The notes under the pieces: generated by a model
Seen by the model: only the letters and a program-made list of their open reading frames with translations
Databases searched by the model: none
Told to the model about the DNA's origin: nothing
Assembly (NCBI GenBank): GCA_051004815.1
Contig: JBPCJY010000259.1
Location: 1 to 23,002 of the forward strand
Source of the DNA: JBBQXY01 sp051004815
GTDB taxonomy: Bacteria > Chloroflexota > Ktedonobacteria > Ktedonobacterales > Ktedonobacteraceae
Length of the DNA stretch: 23,002 nucleotides
Direction: 5' to 3'
Shown here: positions 14,006 through 22,260 of the stretch, piece by piece
How positions within the stretch are numbered: position 1 is the first letter of the stretch
Layout of the letters: the number at the start of each line of letters is the position of its first letter
Translations under genes and position numbers: made by a program

Positions 14006-14980
14006 TCACCTCCAATGCCTCATAGCGCGTCCGGGTACAGGCGAACGGAACGTTGGTAAGCGGTTCATGCCGAGCGAGCCGATGTAGGCGGTGCGGAGGT
14101 CGGGGCCACCGAAGGTCAGACTAGCGATGAGTTGGAGGGTTGGCCCTGCCGTCGCGAGCATATCTGTAGGCTGTGCTGTACCCGCTTTAATCTTGTCTTC
14201 AAAGGTGCTGAGCATCTCTTCACGCGGTTCCTCGAAGACAACGTGGTAATCGCCATCAGGAGTGATGATACCAAGCCCGTTGCGCAAGATGGTTATGACC
14301 CAAATATTGCCGTCGGCATCGAAGGTGAAGCCATCGGTCATGGCCGCGGTGCCGAGATTGTTGGGGCCAAAGACCTCCTTGTCGGTCAGGCTGCCATCAG
14401 CCTGCACTTTGTAACGGAGTAGGTGGCTCATCATCGTCTCGGCCACGTAGAGGTACTCTTCGTTGGCATCCAGGCGTATCTCATTGGTGAAATAGATGCC
14501 GTCGCAGACGATACGCGCCCCTTTTTCGTCAACCAGCACGATATAGCCATCGGGGCGTGGCTGTGCAGCCGCAGGCCACCATTGAGGTTCGTGCGTAGAG
14601 AAGGCCAGCCAGAGCCGATCTTTGCTATCAATGTAGACGTAGTTCGCGGACGTTAAGTGCATACCATCAACTTCGGTCAGAAACTCTTCGATACGACCAT
14701 CGGGGTGAAGCTTTTGAATAGCACCAGAAGCGAAATTGGCGACAACGATGGTGCCATCCTCCATCATAGCCATGCCGTTAGGTTCTCCCCCCAGGCCACC
14801 AATAAAATGCTGTTGCCCATCGGGATCGATACGAGTAATGCCGCCCCGACCATCGGAGACCCACAGTGTTCCATTGGGCTGGGCAATGATAGATTCAGGA
14901 CGCACAAGGTCGTGACCGGTGTAAGTGAGGTCGCTCAGTTCAAGGCGAAACTCTTTGATAGGAACAGTGCTGTTGCTCAT
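14006..14980 (-). CDS. SMP-30/gluconolactonase-like beta-propeller protein
   Basis: 324 residues of the SMP-30/gluconolaconase/LRE family, a six-bladed propeller that hydrolyses sugar lactones using a divalent metal. Metal-ligand candidates are Glu in RPESII, Asn in YFTNEIRLD and Asp in MTDGFTFDADGNIWV, in family order. Repeated blades end in PDG/DADG turns. ATG 14980 is supported by AAAGG about eight bases upstream; a longer reading to 15097 adds unrelated residues. It is divergent from xylulokinase, fitting a pentose or aldonolactone pathway. Substrate unknown. Confidence 0.83.
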   Translation of the reverse strand: MSNSTVPIKEFRLELSDLTYTGHDLVRPESIIAQPNGTLWVSDGRGGITRIDPDGQQHFIGGLGGEPNGMAMMEDGTIVVANFASGAIQKLHPDGRIEEFLTEVDGMHLTSANYVYIDSKDRLWLAFSTHEPQWWPAAAQPRPDGYIVLVDEKGARIVCDGIYFTNEIRLDANEEYLYVAETMMSHLLRYKVQADGSLTDKEVFGPNNLGTAAMTDGFTFDADGNIWVITILRNGLGIITPDGDYHVVFEEPREEMLSTFEDKIKAGTAQPTDMLATAGPTLQLIASLTFGGPDLRTAYIGSLGMNRLPTFRSPVPGRAMRHWR

Positions 14981-15193
14981 AGCGTAACCTTTCTGACTTG
15001 ATATTACAATACAGATATAGGGCCGCTCCGACATTGTATCATGAAGGAAAGTGTTTAGTGAGCAGTGCCTTTCAGGATGAACTTCTATGACGTACAATCA
15101 TGGCAGAACAGAATTATTTTCTAATCATAGAGCGATGAAAGAACAGTAAATTGCTTATAGCCACGGACTGTGGTTTGAAGGGAGAACTAGTAT

Positions 15194-16741
15194 ATGAATG
15201 CCCTCCTTGGCATTGATCTTGGTACGACAGGGGTGAAGGCTGCGCTCTTTGCGGCTGACGATGGGCGCGTACTCTCTTCGGCTTTTATCGATTATCCATT
15301 GCTACATCCACGTCCGGGGTGGGCCGAGCAAGACCCTGCGACGTGGTGGAATGCCACTATCACCGCCATACGTACCTGTCTTGTGGGTGGGGTAAGGCAT
15401 AATGTGACGCCAGAGAATGTGCGCGGTATTGGCCTATCGGGTCAAATGCACGGTGTGGTGTTGTTGGATGAACAGCAGCAGGTGTTGCGTCCTTGCATTA
15501 TCTGGGCCGATCAGCGCAGCGAGGCACAGTGTCAATGGATTACCGCAAAGGTTGGGGCGGCGCGGTTAATAGAGCTGGTGAGCAATCCAGCATTGCCGGG
15601 CTTTTCGGCTCCCAAATTGCTATGGATACGCGATAATGAGCCAGATATTTTCGCCCGTGCTCGCACGATGCTCTTGCCCAAGGACTATATTCGCTTCCGG
15701 CTAACGGGGAAGCTAGCAATGGAAATTTCAGATGCGGCAGGAACGTGTTTATTGAATGTGAAACAGGGTGTGTGGTCGCAAGAGGTGTTACAGGCACTGG
15801 AACTGAACCCCAGCTTGTTGCCGCCTGTTATTGCTGCCGAAAAGGTCTGTGGGACCATTACCGACGAGGTTGCTGCTTTGACCGATCTTCTACCTGGGAT
15901 ACCTGTCGCGGGTGGTGGAGCGGATAACGCCTGTGGGGCCGTGGGAAGTGGGGTTGTGCGCCGTGGGCTGGCTCTGGTCTCAATTGGGACAAGCGGCGTT
16001 GTACTGGCACACGCCGATACTCCACAAGTGGATATGTCTGGTCCGGTGCCGCGAGTGCATACTTTTAACCACGCGGTACCCGGAGCATGGTATCTGATGG
16101 GAGTCACGCAAGGGGCGGGACTTTCATTGCGCTGGGTACGCGATAATATTGGTCTGCCAGAACGTGCGTTGGAACGCTGGACAGGATTAGACGCTTACGA
16201 ACTGCTGGCAAAAGAGGCTGAGTTGGTGCCTGCTGGCAGCGATGGCCTTTTGTTTCTGCCGTATCTGCAAGGCGAACGTACTCCACACCTCGATGCCTAT
16301 GCACGCGGAGGCTGGATTGGCCTGACAGCTATGCATGATCGTCGTCACTTGATACGCGCCGTGTTCGAGGGTGTGGCCTTTAGCCTGAAAGATTGTTTCG
16401 CCATTATCCAGGAACAAGGTTTGCCACTTGAGCAGGTAAGGGCGACTGGTGGCGGCGCGAAAAGTCCGCTCTGGCGACAAATCATCGCGGATGTATTGGG
16501 AGTGGAACTGGTGACGACCAATGCCAGTGAGGGGCCAGCTTTTGGCGCGGCCTTACTGGCGGGTGTTGCCAATGGTCTGTATCCTACCATCCAACAGGCA
16601 TGTGATGCGACCGTCCGCGTAGTGGAGCGCACAGAACCTCGTCCAGCCGTTGCCCATGTCTACGCCCAGGCTTATGAAACCTACCGGGCGTTGTATCCAG
16701 CCTTGAAGCCGATCATCAGTAAAGCTACCTCTTTAACTTAA
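15194..16741 (+). CDS. xylB: Xylulokinase
   Basis: 515 residues of the FGGY carbohydrate kinase family, phosphorylating D-xylulose to xylulose 5-phosphate with ATP. The N-terminal phosphate motif GIDLGTTGVKAAL (about 6-18) is followed by PGWAEQDPATWW and GIGLSGQMHGVVLLD, the xylulokinase-type substrate signature; AGGGADNACGAVGSG and ATGGGAKSPLWRQIIADVL form the catalytic and ATP-binding C-terminal lobe. Length is normal. AGGGAG lies about 11 bases before the ATG. No xylose isomerase is in the window. Confidence 0.92.
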   Translation: MNALLGIDLGTTGVKAALFAADDGRVLSSAFIDYPLLHPRPGWAEQDPATWWNATITAIRTCLVGGVRHNVTPENVRGIGLSGQMHGVVLLDEQQQVLRPCIIWADQRSEAQCQWITAKVGAARLIELVSNPALPGFSAPKLLWIRDNEPDIFARARTMLLPKDYIRFRLTGKLAMEISDAAGTCLLNVKQGVWSQEVLQALELNPSLLPPVIAAEKVCGTITDEVAALTDLLPGIPVAGGGADNACGAVGSGVVRRGLALVSIGTSGVVLAHADTPQVDMSGPVPRVHTFNHAVPGAWYLMGVTQGAGLSLRWVRDNIGLPERALERWTGLDAYELLAKEAELVPAGSDGLLFLPYLQGERTPHLDAYARGGWIGLTAMHDRRHLIRAVFEGVAFSLKDCFAIIQEQGLPLEQVRATGGGAKSPLWRQIIADVLGVELVTTNASEGPAFGAALLAGVANGLYPTIQQACDATVRVVERTEPRPAVAHVYAQAYETYRALYPALKPIISKATSLT

Positions 16742-16784
16742 ATTAGTGATATACCCAGCAGTTGTCACCGGAGGCTAATAAACG

Positions 16785-17441
16785 ATGAGTTTTGCCGATA
16801 GCATTCTGACGCAAGATATGCAGCCGCTGCGCCAGGCATTGCTCTATCATCCGCTCTGGACAGGTATCGAAGATGGGTCGCTGCCGCGGGAACGACTGTG
16901 CTTGTTCGCGCTCCAGGATTGGTGGCTTGTACGTGAGGCCTATCGCCTGGATGCGCTGGCGGTTGCCGCCGTATCTGACCTGGATGTGCAAGAGTTATTG
17001 CTCGCCAAATTGCTGCCGAAGGTGGGCGGCTATAAACTGTTGCTGCGTTTTGGCGCGGCCTTTGGCTTATCCAGAGCCGACTTTGATAGCGTTGAACCGC
17101 TTGCGGGATGTATGGCTCTGACGAATTTTTTCTATTGGATGCTCGCCTACGGCTCGCCAGGGGAGAAATTGGCCTCCGTTAGTGCCAGCGAGGATATTTT
17201 CATCCAGATTTGCGCCCGTGTAGGTCCGGCTCTTCAGCAAAAGTATGGTCTCAGTGTGGAGCAAGTGGCCTTTTTCACCGCCCATGACGAGCTTGGCACC
17301 CATGTTACGCCCGTGGATGAGGTATTGCTCACGCGCTATGATACACCAGTTGAGCGGGAGCGCATAACCCGTGCCGTGCGGCTCAGCCATGAATTTGAGT
17401 TGATGTTTTATAACACTATTTTGGCCGCATCGCCAGATTAA
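16785..17441 (+). CDS. TenA/PqqC-like (heme-oxygenase fold) family protein
   Basis: 218 residues of all-helical TenA/PqqC type: MQPLRQALLYHPLWTGIEDG, then LFALQDWWLVREAY, ending AHDELGTHVTPVDEVLL and LSHEFELMFYNTIL. Conserved His, Glu and Asp in these segments resemble the active-site residues of PqqC, CADD and aminopyrimidine-processing enzymes. No thiamine or PQQ genes are adjacent, so neither activity can be assigned. It follows xylB by 43 bases and may share its transcript. ATG 16785 follows a GGAGG by about 10 bases. Confidence 0.72.
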   Translation: MSFADSILTQDMQPLRQALLYHPLWTGIEDGSLPRERLCLFALQDWWLVREAYRLDALAVAAVSDLDVQELLLAKLLPKVGGYKLLLRFGAAFGLSRADFDSVEPLAGCMALTNFFYWMLAYGSPGEKLASVSASEDIFIQICARVGPALQQKYGLSVEQVAFFTAHDELGTHVTPVDEVLLTRYDTPVERERITRAVRLSHEFELMFYNTILAASPD

Positions 17442-17678
17442 AAGTATCAATGCGTGTGTTGGAACCGACGGAGCCAATATGTCCTTTTGCCGAGCATATC
17501 ATAGAAGGGTATCAGGAGCTGGTTTCGCCATCGCACAACAATATCAAGAACGATCGCTTCGTTGACCGTCCAGAACGCAGTGATGCTTTGATGATGTAAC
17601 CATTGCAAGCGATGTATTGCTGCGCTCCTGTAAATTTTGGAATGAAGCCGATCTTCCACACTATTGGTGAAGCTGGTC

Positions 17679-18353
17679 TTACCACACATATGGCACCAGC
17701 CGATAATGCACCTTCTGCATATATTCGCTATATCCATCTAACTCTTGCATAAGCATCTTTTCTTCATCGAGGCTGCGGAAGACGAAACCGACCACGCCAG
17801 GGATGAGGATGACAAGCCCCCACCAGGAATCGAGCGCGAGAGGGATGCCTATCATCATGATCAGCACCTCCACATACATCGGGTGCCGCACGACCCCATA
17901 GAGGCCGGTGGTGATGACTTTCTGGCCCGCCTCTACCGTGATGGTGGCGGCTGCATAACTATTCTGGATCACCACAAGCTCAGTAAGACCAAGCCCAATC
18001 GCCACCAGCGCATCTCCCACCACTGAGACAGCTAATGGTACTGGCGACCAGCCAAAACGATGGTCGAAGGCACTGAACACCATCACCGCTGGCAGCAACA
18101 GGAGTGTGACAGAGCTGATAAATTTCTGCACAGTTCTCCTTTCCGCCGCTGGCCCGCCCTGCATACGCCGCTGGAGGGCTGCCGGGTTCTTCAGAGCCAG
18201 GTAGATGCTCGGGACACCCGCTGAGATGGTAAAGACGGCGATAAACACCCATGCTTGCCAGTAATTGAACGTCCACGCTGGCAAAAACAACAGCAACCCA
18301 AACACGACAAGTCCAATAAGTCCTGTTCCTACTGCTTGAAGACCTGTTTTCAT
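17679..18353 (-). CDS. Isoprenylcysteine carboxyl methyltransferase-like integral membrane protein
   Basis: 224 residues with about five to six hydrophobic segments. The C-terminal motif VVRHPMYVEVLIMMIGIPLALDSWWG followed by EEKMLMQELDGYSEYMQKVHYRLVPY is the SAM-binding signature of ICMT/PEMT-type membrane methyltransferases (RHPxY ... EE ... Y). In bacteria these modify small molecules or lipids rather than prenylated proteins. ATG 18353 follows a purine-rich GAGAAGAG; longer readings add polar residues out of character. It lies downstream of the TetR gene, same strand, 182 bases away, and may be its target. Confidence 0.8.
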   Translation of the reverse strand: MKTGLQAVGTGLIGLVVFGLLLFLPAWTFNYWQAWVFIAVFTISAGVPSIYLALKNPAALQRRMQGGPAAERRTVQKFISSVTLLLLPAVMVFSAFDHRFGWSPVPLAVSVVGDALVAIGLGLTELVVIQNSYAAATITVEAGQKVITTGLYGVVRHPMYVEVLIMMIGIPLALDSWWGLVILIPGVVGFVFRSLDEEKMLMQELDGYSEYMQKVHYRLVPYVW

Positions 18354-18377
18354 GATCTCTTCTCTCTTTTCTCGCCG

Positions 18378-18416
18378 CACGTTCCCCCGGCTCATTCGCT
18401 GGGCCTCGGGAACGTG
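18378..18416. repeat. 9-bp inverted repeat upstream of the methyltransferase-like gene
   Basis: CACGTTCCC (18378-18386) and GGGAACGTG (18408-18416) are exactly complementary with a 21-base gap, 25-60 bases upstream of ATG 18353. It could be an operator or leader hairpin. It does not resemble the dyad at the TetR promoter, so a different regulator is implied if it is a binding site. Confidence 0.4.
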
Positions 18417-18535
18417 GATCTTTTGTACATGTGTTTCTACTTTGTGCAATGATCATGGCTTCTCGCGGGAGCGAGCCGCCTGTGGGCATCATGGTTGATG
18501 CCACCGGCTGCTCTTCTTGAGTCGCGCATGCGTAG

Positions 18536-19228
18536 TCACCCGGCTTGTCCGCGTGCCAGCCTCATTTGCTCAAGCCGTTCCTTCGCTGCAACAAAGTTCT
18601 GGCGAAAAACCTCCTTGCCCGCCTCACTGTTGCTTCCATCTTCTGGCGAAAGCCAACGATCCAGCATGGAGGCAAGTGCCTCCATGACCACAGGAAAGGG
18701 GGGAAACTGATCAGGTGATTTAAAGTCTCCTATCGTCAACTGCCCATACGACAGCGTTTCGAGGAGGTGCGCCGTGACCTCCGGGTCAAGGTCCTGGCGA
18801 ACGACTCCTACCGCCTGGAGCACCCGGATGAAATCGACGGTGATCGAAGCAGACTTCATCCAGGCAAACGGGTTGTCCGTCTTGCGCAGATAGTTGCCAA
18901 GCACGCGCCGATCCCGTCGCATCATGGAGGCCATCAGGGGACGGCTGCCCACGGCACGAAAGATCGCCCGGTAGAACCCTCCCATGGTGCCGCCGCGTGG
19001 GTCGGACTCGAGAGCTTCCACCCAGATTTGGGCGTATTGCATCCATTCCCAATACAGGAGAGCTTCAAAGAGTTCCTCCTTTCCCTTGAAAGAGAGGTAG
19101 ACCGTCCCTCGACTCACCCCTGCTTCATCGGCGATATCGCTCATCGTGGTCTTATCATATCCCTGACGGATAATGACCGCTGCTGCCGCACGGAGAATCT
19201 GCTCCTGGCGTTCGTCATTGTCGGACAT
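18536..19228 (-). CDS. TetR-family transcriptional regulator
   Basis: 230 residues. The DNA-binding domain spans about 5-52: QEQILRAAAAVIIRQGYDKT, then MSDIADEAGVSRGTVYLSFKGKEELF, the standard TetR helix-turn-helix. The C-terminal ligand domain is all helical and ends with a C-terminal basic tail. ATG 19228 is chosen because AGGAAG is upstream and the promoter lies at 19286-19315; the reading to 19369 would cover the promoter itself. A dyad over its own start region indicates autorepression. Likely targets are itself and the methyltransferase-like gene downstream or the MFS gene. Confidence 0.9.
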   Translation of the reverse strand: MSDNDERQEQILRAAAAVIIRQGYDKTTMSDIADEAGVSRGTVYLSFKGKEELFEALLYWEWMQYAQIWVEALESDPRGGTMGGFYRAIFRAVGSRPLMASMMRRDRRVLGNYLRKTDNPFAWMKSASITVDFIRVLQAVGVVRQDLDPEVTAHLLETLSYGQLTIGDFKSPDQFPPFPVVMEALASMLDRWLSPEDGSNSEAGKEVFRQNFVAAKERLEQMRLARGQAG

Positions 19229-19259
19229 TGGCTTCTTCCTGTCATCTTGCCTTGAACAC

Positions 19260-19315
19260 ACTAAACAATTTCTGATATTCTGTTTAGTATAGCAACAAGA
19301 GTGCTCCCGTGTCAA
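19260..19315 (-). promoter_or_regulatory. TetR gene promoter and probable operator
   Basis: TTGACA (19310-19315) and TATACT (19286-19291) are 18 bases apart on the minus strand. A perfect 8-bp inverted repeat, ACTAAACA (19260-19267) and TGTTTAGT (19281-19288), overlaps the -10 box and start site. This is a typical position for a TetR autorepression operator. Confidence 0.75.
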
Positions 19316-19375
19316 GGTGCATGATGGGATCGGCATATCAAAGAGGCTAAACCACCAGTTTAATTCCAAATTTAA

Positions 19376-19419
19376 AGCGCGACGATGGCGGCAACTATTC
19401 CTGTTGCCATCGTCGCGCT
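19376..19419 (-). terminator. Hairpin terminator downstream of the SHS-type MFS gene
   Basis: A 14-bp perfect stem, 19376-19389 with 19406-19419. Read on the minus strand it is followed by TTTAAATTT, a weak T-rich tail. It lies 40 bases after the MFS stop and before the TetR promoter. Confidence 0.6.
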
Positions 19420-19459
19420 GGTAGGATACAGCAAGATGACCTTAAAGCACTCTTTAGCT

Positions 19460-20791
19460 TTAGGAAATTCCTCCTGAGGGTGCCGTTACTTCTACACCCG
19501 GTACCTCCTCCTCGTCCGCCTGGCTGAACTCAATACCTCTGGCTTCACGACCAATTGCCGCGAAGATGATAACGGCGAGGAACGCACCAAGCGAGAAGAT
19601 CGCCAGGGCCGAGGCATAATTTGGTGTCTTGACACTACCAAGATTTTGGGCCAGCAGTGCTTCGAGGAACACAATCTCTGCCGCGAAGAGGTTGCCGAGT
19701 TGATACGCAAAGCCTGGGAAGGTACCTCGAACATCGGTGGGAGATAGTTCGTTAAGGTGGACTGGAACCACACCCCATGCACCCTGTACCATGAATTGCA
19801 GCAGGAATGCACCAACGGCTATCGAGGCGAGCAAGCTCAAACCGGGGATTCTTATAAAACCTATCCAGAATGGTATAAAGATGATGCCTAAAATGCACGC
19901 AATAATGATGGCACGACGGCGTCCCCAGCGTTGCGAGTAGAAGCCGAACAATGTGCCACCGATAATGGCACCAATATTGGCAATGATGGTAATGAGAGAC
20001 GTTGAGGAAACAGGCAGTTTCAACTGCGCCTGTAGGAAGGTGGGCAGGTTATCCTGTGTACCATGCGATAAGGCGTTAAAGGCAGTCATCAAGACGATCA
20101 GATAAATGAATAAGAGCCAATGTCTTTTGATGGCATTCCCCATTCCTTGCCACACACTGGTACCTCTCTGCCTGTGTAATACCTGCTGATGTTCCCATAC
20201 CGGAGACTCGTGTACCCCGAAGCGGATGTAAACGACTAGCAACGCGGGCAGCACGCCGATAATGAACATCGCACGCCATCCCAAGAACGGGAAGAAGGTA
20301 AAGACAATGTAGTAAGCAATGGCGGCAACTAGATAGCCGCACGCGTAACCTTGCTGGAGAATACCAGAGAAAAGGCCTCTCGACTCGGTCGGTAATGTCT
20401 CCATCGCCAGCGATGAACCAAGTCCCCACTCACCACCCATAGCGATGCCAAAGAGTGCGCGTAACAGGAGGAAGACCGTATAGTTTGGTGAAAAAGCCGT
20501 CAGTAATTCGATCACCGAATAGCAAATGATATCGATCATCAGCGGGATACGGCGCCCAAAACGGTCTGCCAGGAGGCCAAAAATGACTGCTCCCACTGGA
20601 CGCATCATCAATGTGAGCGTAATAGTGAAGATGATAGCAGGAAGAGCTACCCTAAAATCATTGGAAATACGCAGTGTGATAAATGTTACAAGGAAGTAGT
20701 CGAAAGCATCAAGCATCCAACCAAGGAAGCTAGCTAAAAAGGTACTACGTTGTTCCCGGTTAAGCGAACCCAGCAAACTAAAGAAGTTCAT
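19460..20791 (-). CDS. MFS carboxylate/sialate transporter, SHS (JEN/NanT-like) type
   Basis: 443 residues with 12 hydrophobic segments. The opening FLGWMLDAFDYFLVTFI and the loop GLLADRFGRRIPLM between TM2 and TM3 are typical of the sialate:H+ symporter family, which includes lactate (JEN1) and sialic acid (NanT) carriers. RALFGIAMGGEWGLGSSLAMETLP is also characteristic. Proton-coupled uptake of a monocarboxylate is the likely role. ATG 20791 is chosen because AAAGGAG lies about ten bases upstream; ATG 20812 would place that site inside the gene. No metabolic partner is adjacent. Confidence 0.86.
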   Translation of the reverse strand: MNFFSLLGSLNREQRSTFLASFLGWMLDAFDYFLVTFITLRISNDFRVALPAIIFTITLTLMMRPVGAVIFGLLADRFGRRIPLMIDIICYSVIELLTAFSPNYTVFLLLRALFGIAMGGEWGLGSSLAMETLPTESRGLFSGILQQGYACGYLVAAIAYYIVFTFFPFLGWRAMFIIGVLPALLVVYIRFGVHESPVWEHQQVLHRQRGTSVWQGMGNAIKRHWLLFIYLIVLMTAFNALSHGTQDNLPTFLQAQLKLPVSSTSLITIIANIGAIIGGTLFGFYSQRWGRRRAIIIACILGIIFIPFWIGFIRIPGLSLLASIAVGAFLLQFMVQGAWGVVPVHLNELSPTDVRGTFPGFAYQLGNLFAAEIVFLEALLAQNLGSVKTPNYASALAIFSLGAFLAVIIFAAIGREARGIEFSQADEEEVPGVEVTAPSGGIS

Positions 20792-20981
20792 GATCTCTAA
20801 CTCCTTTCTCATCGTGAGCAGATCACATTTGGTGGCAATGAAGATGTTACCGATAGCTATCTATGACCGTACTTTTTATGCTTTACAAATACGAAGAGAA
20901 TAGGGAATCTGTATATATAGACACACGTTACAGAAAGAGAAATTGACTCACTACAACCTGGTTATCATTTTGTCGTATAGT

Positions 20982-21009
20982 ATGTGATAGTGTGTAAGAA
21001 GTATCACAT
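20982..21009. promoter_or_regulatory. 8-bp inverted repeat near a TATAGT box upstream of small ORF
   Basis: ATGTGATA (20982-20989) and TATCACAT (21002-21009) are exactly complementary with a 12-base gap, starting one base after a TATAGT box (20976-20981). The TGTGA/TCACA halves look like CRP/FNR-type half-sites but the spacing is wider than the usual six bases. It could be a repressor operator or a leader hairpin. The rest of 20792-21028 is AT-rich with nothing else definite. Confidence 0.45.
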
Positions 21010-21028
21010 CTTGCAAGGAGTAATACGA

Positions 21029-21127
21029 ATGAGCGAGAAACGTGCGTGGGTTCTTACGGCCTTCTGGTTTGGAACCATTGCGCTGGTAGGTGTCTTAAAA
21101 CGAGTGTTGGAGCGGCAGAAAGCGTAA
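21029..21127 (+). CDS. Small single-pass membrane protein (32 aa)
   Basis: Reads MSEKRAWVLTAFWFGTIA and continues LVGVLKRVLERQKA before TAA. It has a charged N-terminus, one hydrophobic helix (about 7-23) and a basic C-terminus: a typical small membrane protein. AAGGAG lies eight bases upstream of ATG 21029 and a dyad-flanked promoter-like region precedes it. The stop is 18 bases before the truncated MBL gene on the same strand, so the two may have formed an operon. Function unknown. Similar tiny proteins modulate transporters. Confidence 0.65.
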   Translation: MSEKRAWVLTAFWFGTIALVGVLKRVLERQKA

Positions 21128-21145
21128 GCAAAGGAAGCTATCTTT

Positions 21146-21562
21146 ATGCAACATTGGATGTGTATTACCTGTGGCACGCAATTTGCCGCAAGTGAAAACC
21201 AGCCTGCAACATGTCCTATTTGTGCCGATCAGCGGCAGTATATTAGGCTTGGTGGGCAAAAATGGACAACACTTGAGGCAATGCAAGGAGGGAACTACAA
21301 GAATAGTTTCAAAGAATATGAGCCAAACGTAACTGGTATCGGTACAGAACCTACCTTCGCCATAGGGCAGAGGGCATTGCTTGTCCAGACCGGACATGGC
21401 AATGTGCTGTGGGATTGCATCAGCTATGTGGATGATGCAACCGTTGCCGCGCTCCAGCAACGTAGGGTGGACTCTGGTGAAAAGGCTAGCAGTCGGGGTC
21501 TTTATAGGCAGATGGGTTTACCTTTTGCAGCGTCGGCAGGCCAGCAAGGGGTGCAAGGGTAG
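21146..21562 (+). pseudogene. N-terminal fragment of an MBL-fold metallo-hydrolase
   Basis: Residues 1-103 match the N-terminal part of a soil-bacterial MBL-fold hydrolase family: a CxxC...CxxC zinc ribbon (Cys6, Cys9, Cys23, Cys26), then GIGTEPTFAIGQRALLVQT and GNVLWDCISYVDDATVAAL. The catalytic HxHxDH motif that should follow soon after is missing. From about base 21455 the reading frame continues into unrelated sequence (QQRRVDSGEK...) until TAG 21560-21562. The C-terminus of a protein of the same kind is found at 22261-22437 on the same strand, so the gene appears split by inserted or rearranged mobile DNA. Confidence 0.7.
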
Positions 21563-21862
21563 GTAGCTTTGGTGGGGGTACAGTTCGCCGCTTTTGCAAT
21601 ATGGCGTACTGTCGCCAGTCCATCCGCTCCAGCTTGAATGGCGGTAGCGCTCGGTGAAACCCTATAACCTCATATCTTTGTACCGTAGGAAGTCCTGAGC
21701 GGAAAGCAGCGGTATTGCCTGCTCTGAGCGGCCTTCGCTGGTATGGCCGCCCCCCTGCTGCTCCGTGGCCTGGTGGGCATAAGCAGATCGCCTCCCGCAA
21801 CGTTCTTCAACATATCGGGCGGTTGCTACGTCTGTCGGGCGGTAGTAGAGCTGGTTTTCCAT
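21486..21862 (-). pseudogene. Frameshifted C-terminal remnant of VirD4/TraG-type coupling protein
   Basis: Two overlapping minus-strand frames join into one protein. The first (from 21862) reads LYYRPTDVATARYVEERCG, then SEGRSEQAIPLLSAQDFLRYKD. The second continues EVIGFHRALPPFKLERMDWR, then RRTVPPPKLPTLAPL. Together they resemble the TraM-recognition C-terminal domain of type IV coupling ATPases (TraD/TraG/VirD4), where PLL...QD...DEVIGFHR..PP is typical. An extra AT (duplicated within 21672-21675) separates the frames; removing two bases restores KDEVIGFHR. The ATPase domain is absent. This is debris of a conjugative element. Confidence 0.65.
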
Positions 21863-21873
21863 AGGTGAATGCT

Positions 21874-22140
21874 ATGGCATCTGACAAAGAAGAGTATTTA
21901 TCTACAGAAGAAGCATGTGCTATTTTAGGGGCATCTCGCCGAACTCTTGAGCACTATGCCGATACTGGTCGTATCAAAAAATATCGACGCGGTTTGAGGA
22001 ATGTAGTCTATAAACGGCCAGAGGTCGAGAGGTTACGGGATGAACTTTCAGAAGTTCGAGACGATGAAGACTATACGGAGACTAAGGCATGGTTCAGAGT
22101 AAGCACAAACGAATGTGACAGTTTGAACAGGCAAAGTTAA
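21874..22140 (+). CDS. Excisionase-like helix-turn-helix protein with MITE-encoded tail
   Basis: 88 residues. The DNA-binding motif EYLSTEEACAILGASRRTLE, then HYADTGRIKKYRRGLRNVVYKR, is the MerR-like/excisionase HTH common in mobile elements. ATG 21874 is preferred (AGGTGA five bases upstream); GTG 21865 is an alternative. The last 17 residues (AWFRVSTNEC...) are encoded by an inserted MITE starting at 22087. Without it the frame would read ...TETK and stop at TAG immediately after, so the original protein was about 71 residues. Likely role: regulation or excision in the lost element. Confidence 0.7.
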   Translation: MASDKEEYLSTEEACAILGASRRTLEHYADTGRIKKYRRGLRNVVYKRPEVERLRDELSEVRDDEDYTETKAWFRVSTNECDSLNRQS

Positions 22141-22218
22141 TCTCTGTCAGGCTCAAAAGCTTGTTTATGACCCTGTGTTATTGTTCAAAGTGTCACATTG
22201 ATTTGAACCATGCCTAAG
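22082..22218. mobile_element. 127-bp MITE with target duplication CTAAG
   Basis: Terminal inverted repeats GCATGGTTCA (22087-22096) and TGAACCATGC (22204-22213) are exact. Sub-terminal arms (22112-22129 and 22182-22199) match in 17 of 18 positions. The 5-bp direct repeats CTAAG (22082-22086 and 22214-22218) flank it as a target-site duplication. It has no transposase of its own and could be moved in trans by an IS with matching ends. The position inside the HTH gene and the regenerated stop on in-silico removal strongly support insertion. Confidence 0.85.
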
Positions 22219-22260
22219 TAGGCTATTTATTACCTTCTTATTTTAAGGCACTGTATTTCT

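Noticed and set aside
17450..17599. 49-codon plus-strand frame after the TenA-like gene
   Set aside because: No ribosome site and no recognisable family; likely chance. The stretch 17442-17678 otherwise shows nothing definite.
18482..18503. Imperfect hairpin between TetR and methyltransferase-like genes
   Set aside because: One bulge and no T run; not convincing as terminator.
20943..20981. TTGACT and TATAGT as one promoter
   Set aside because: The 27-base spacing is too long for a sigma70 promoter.
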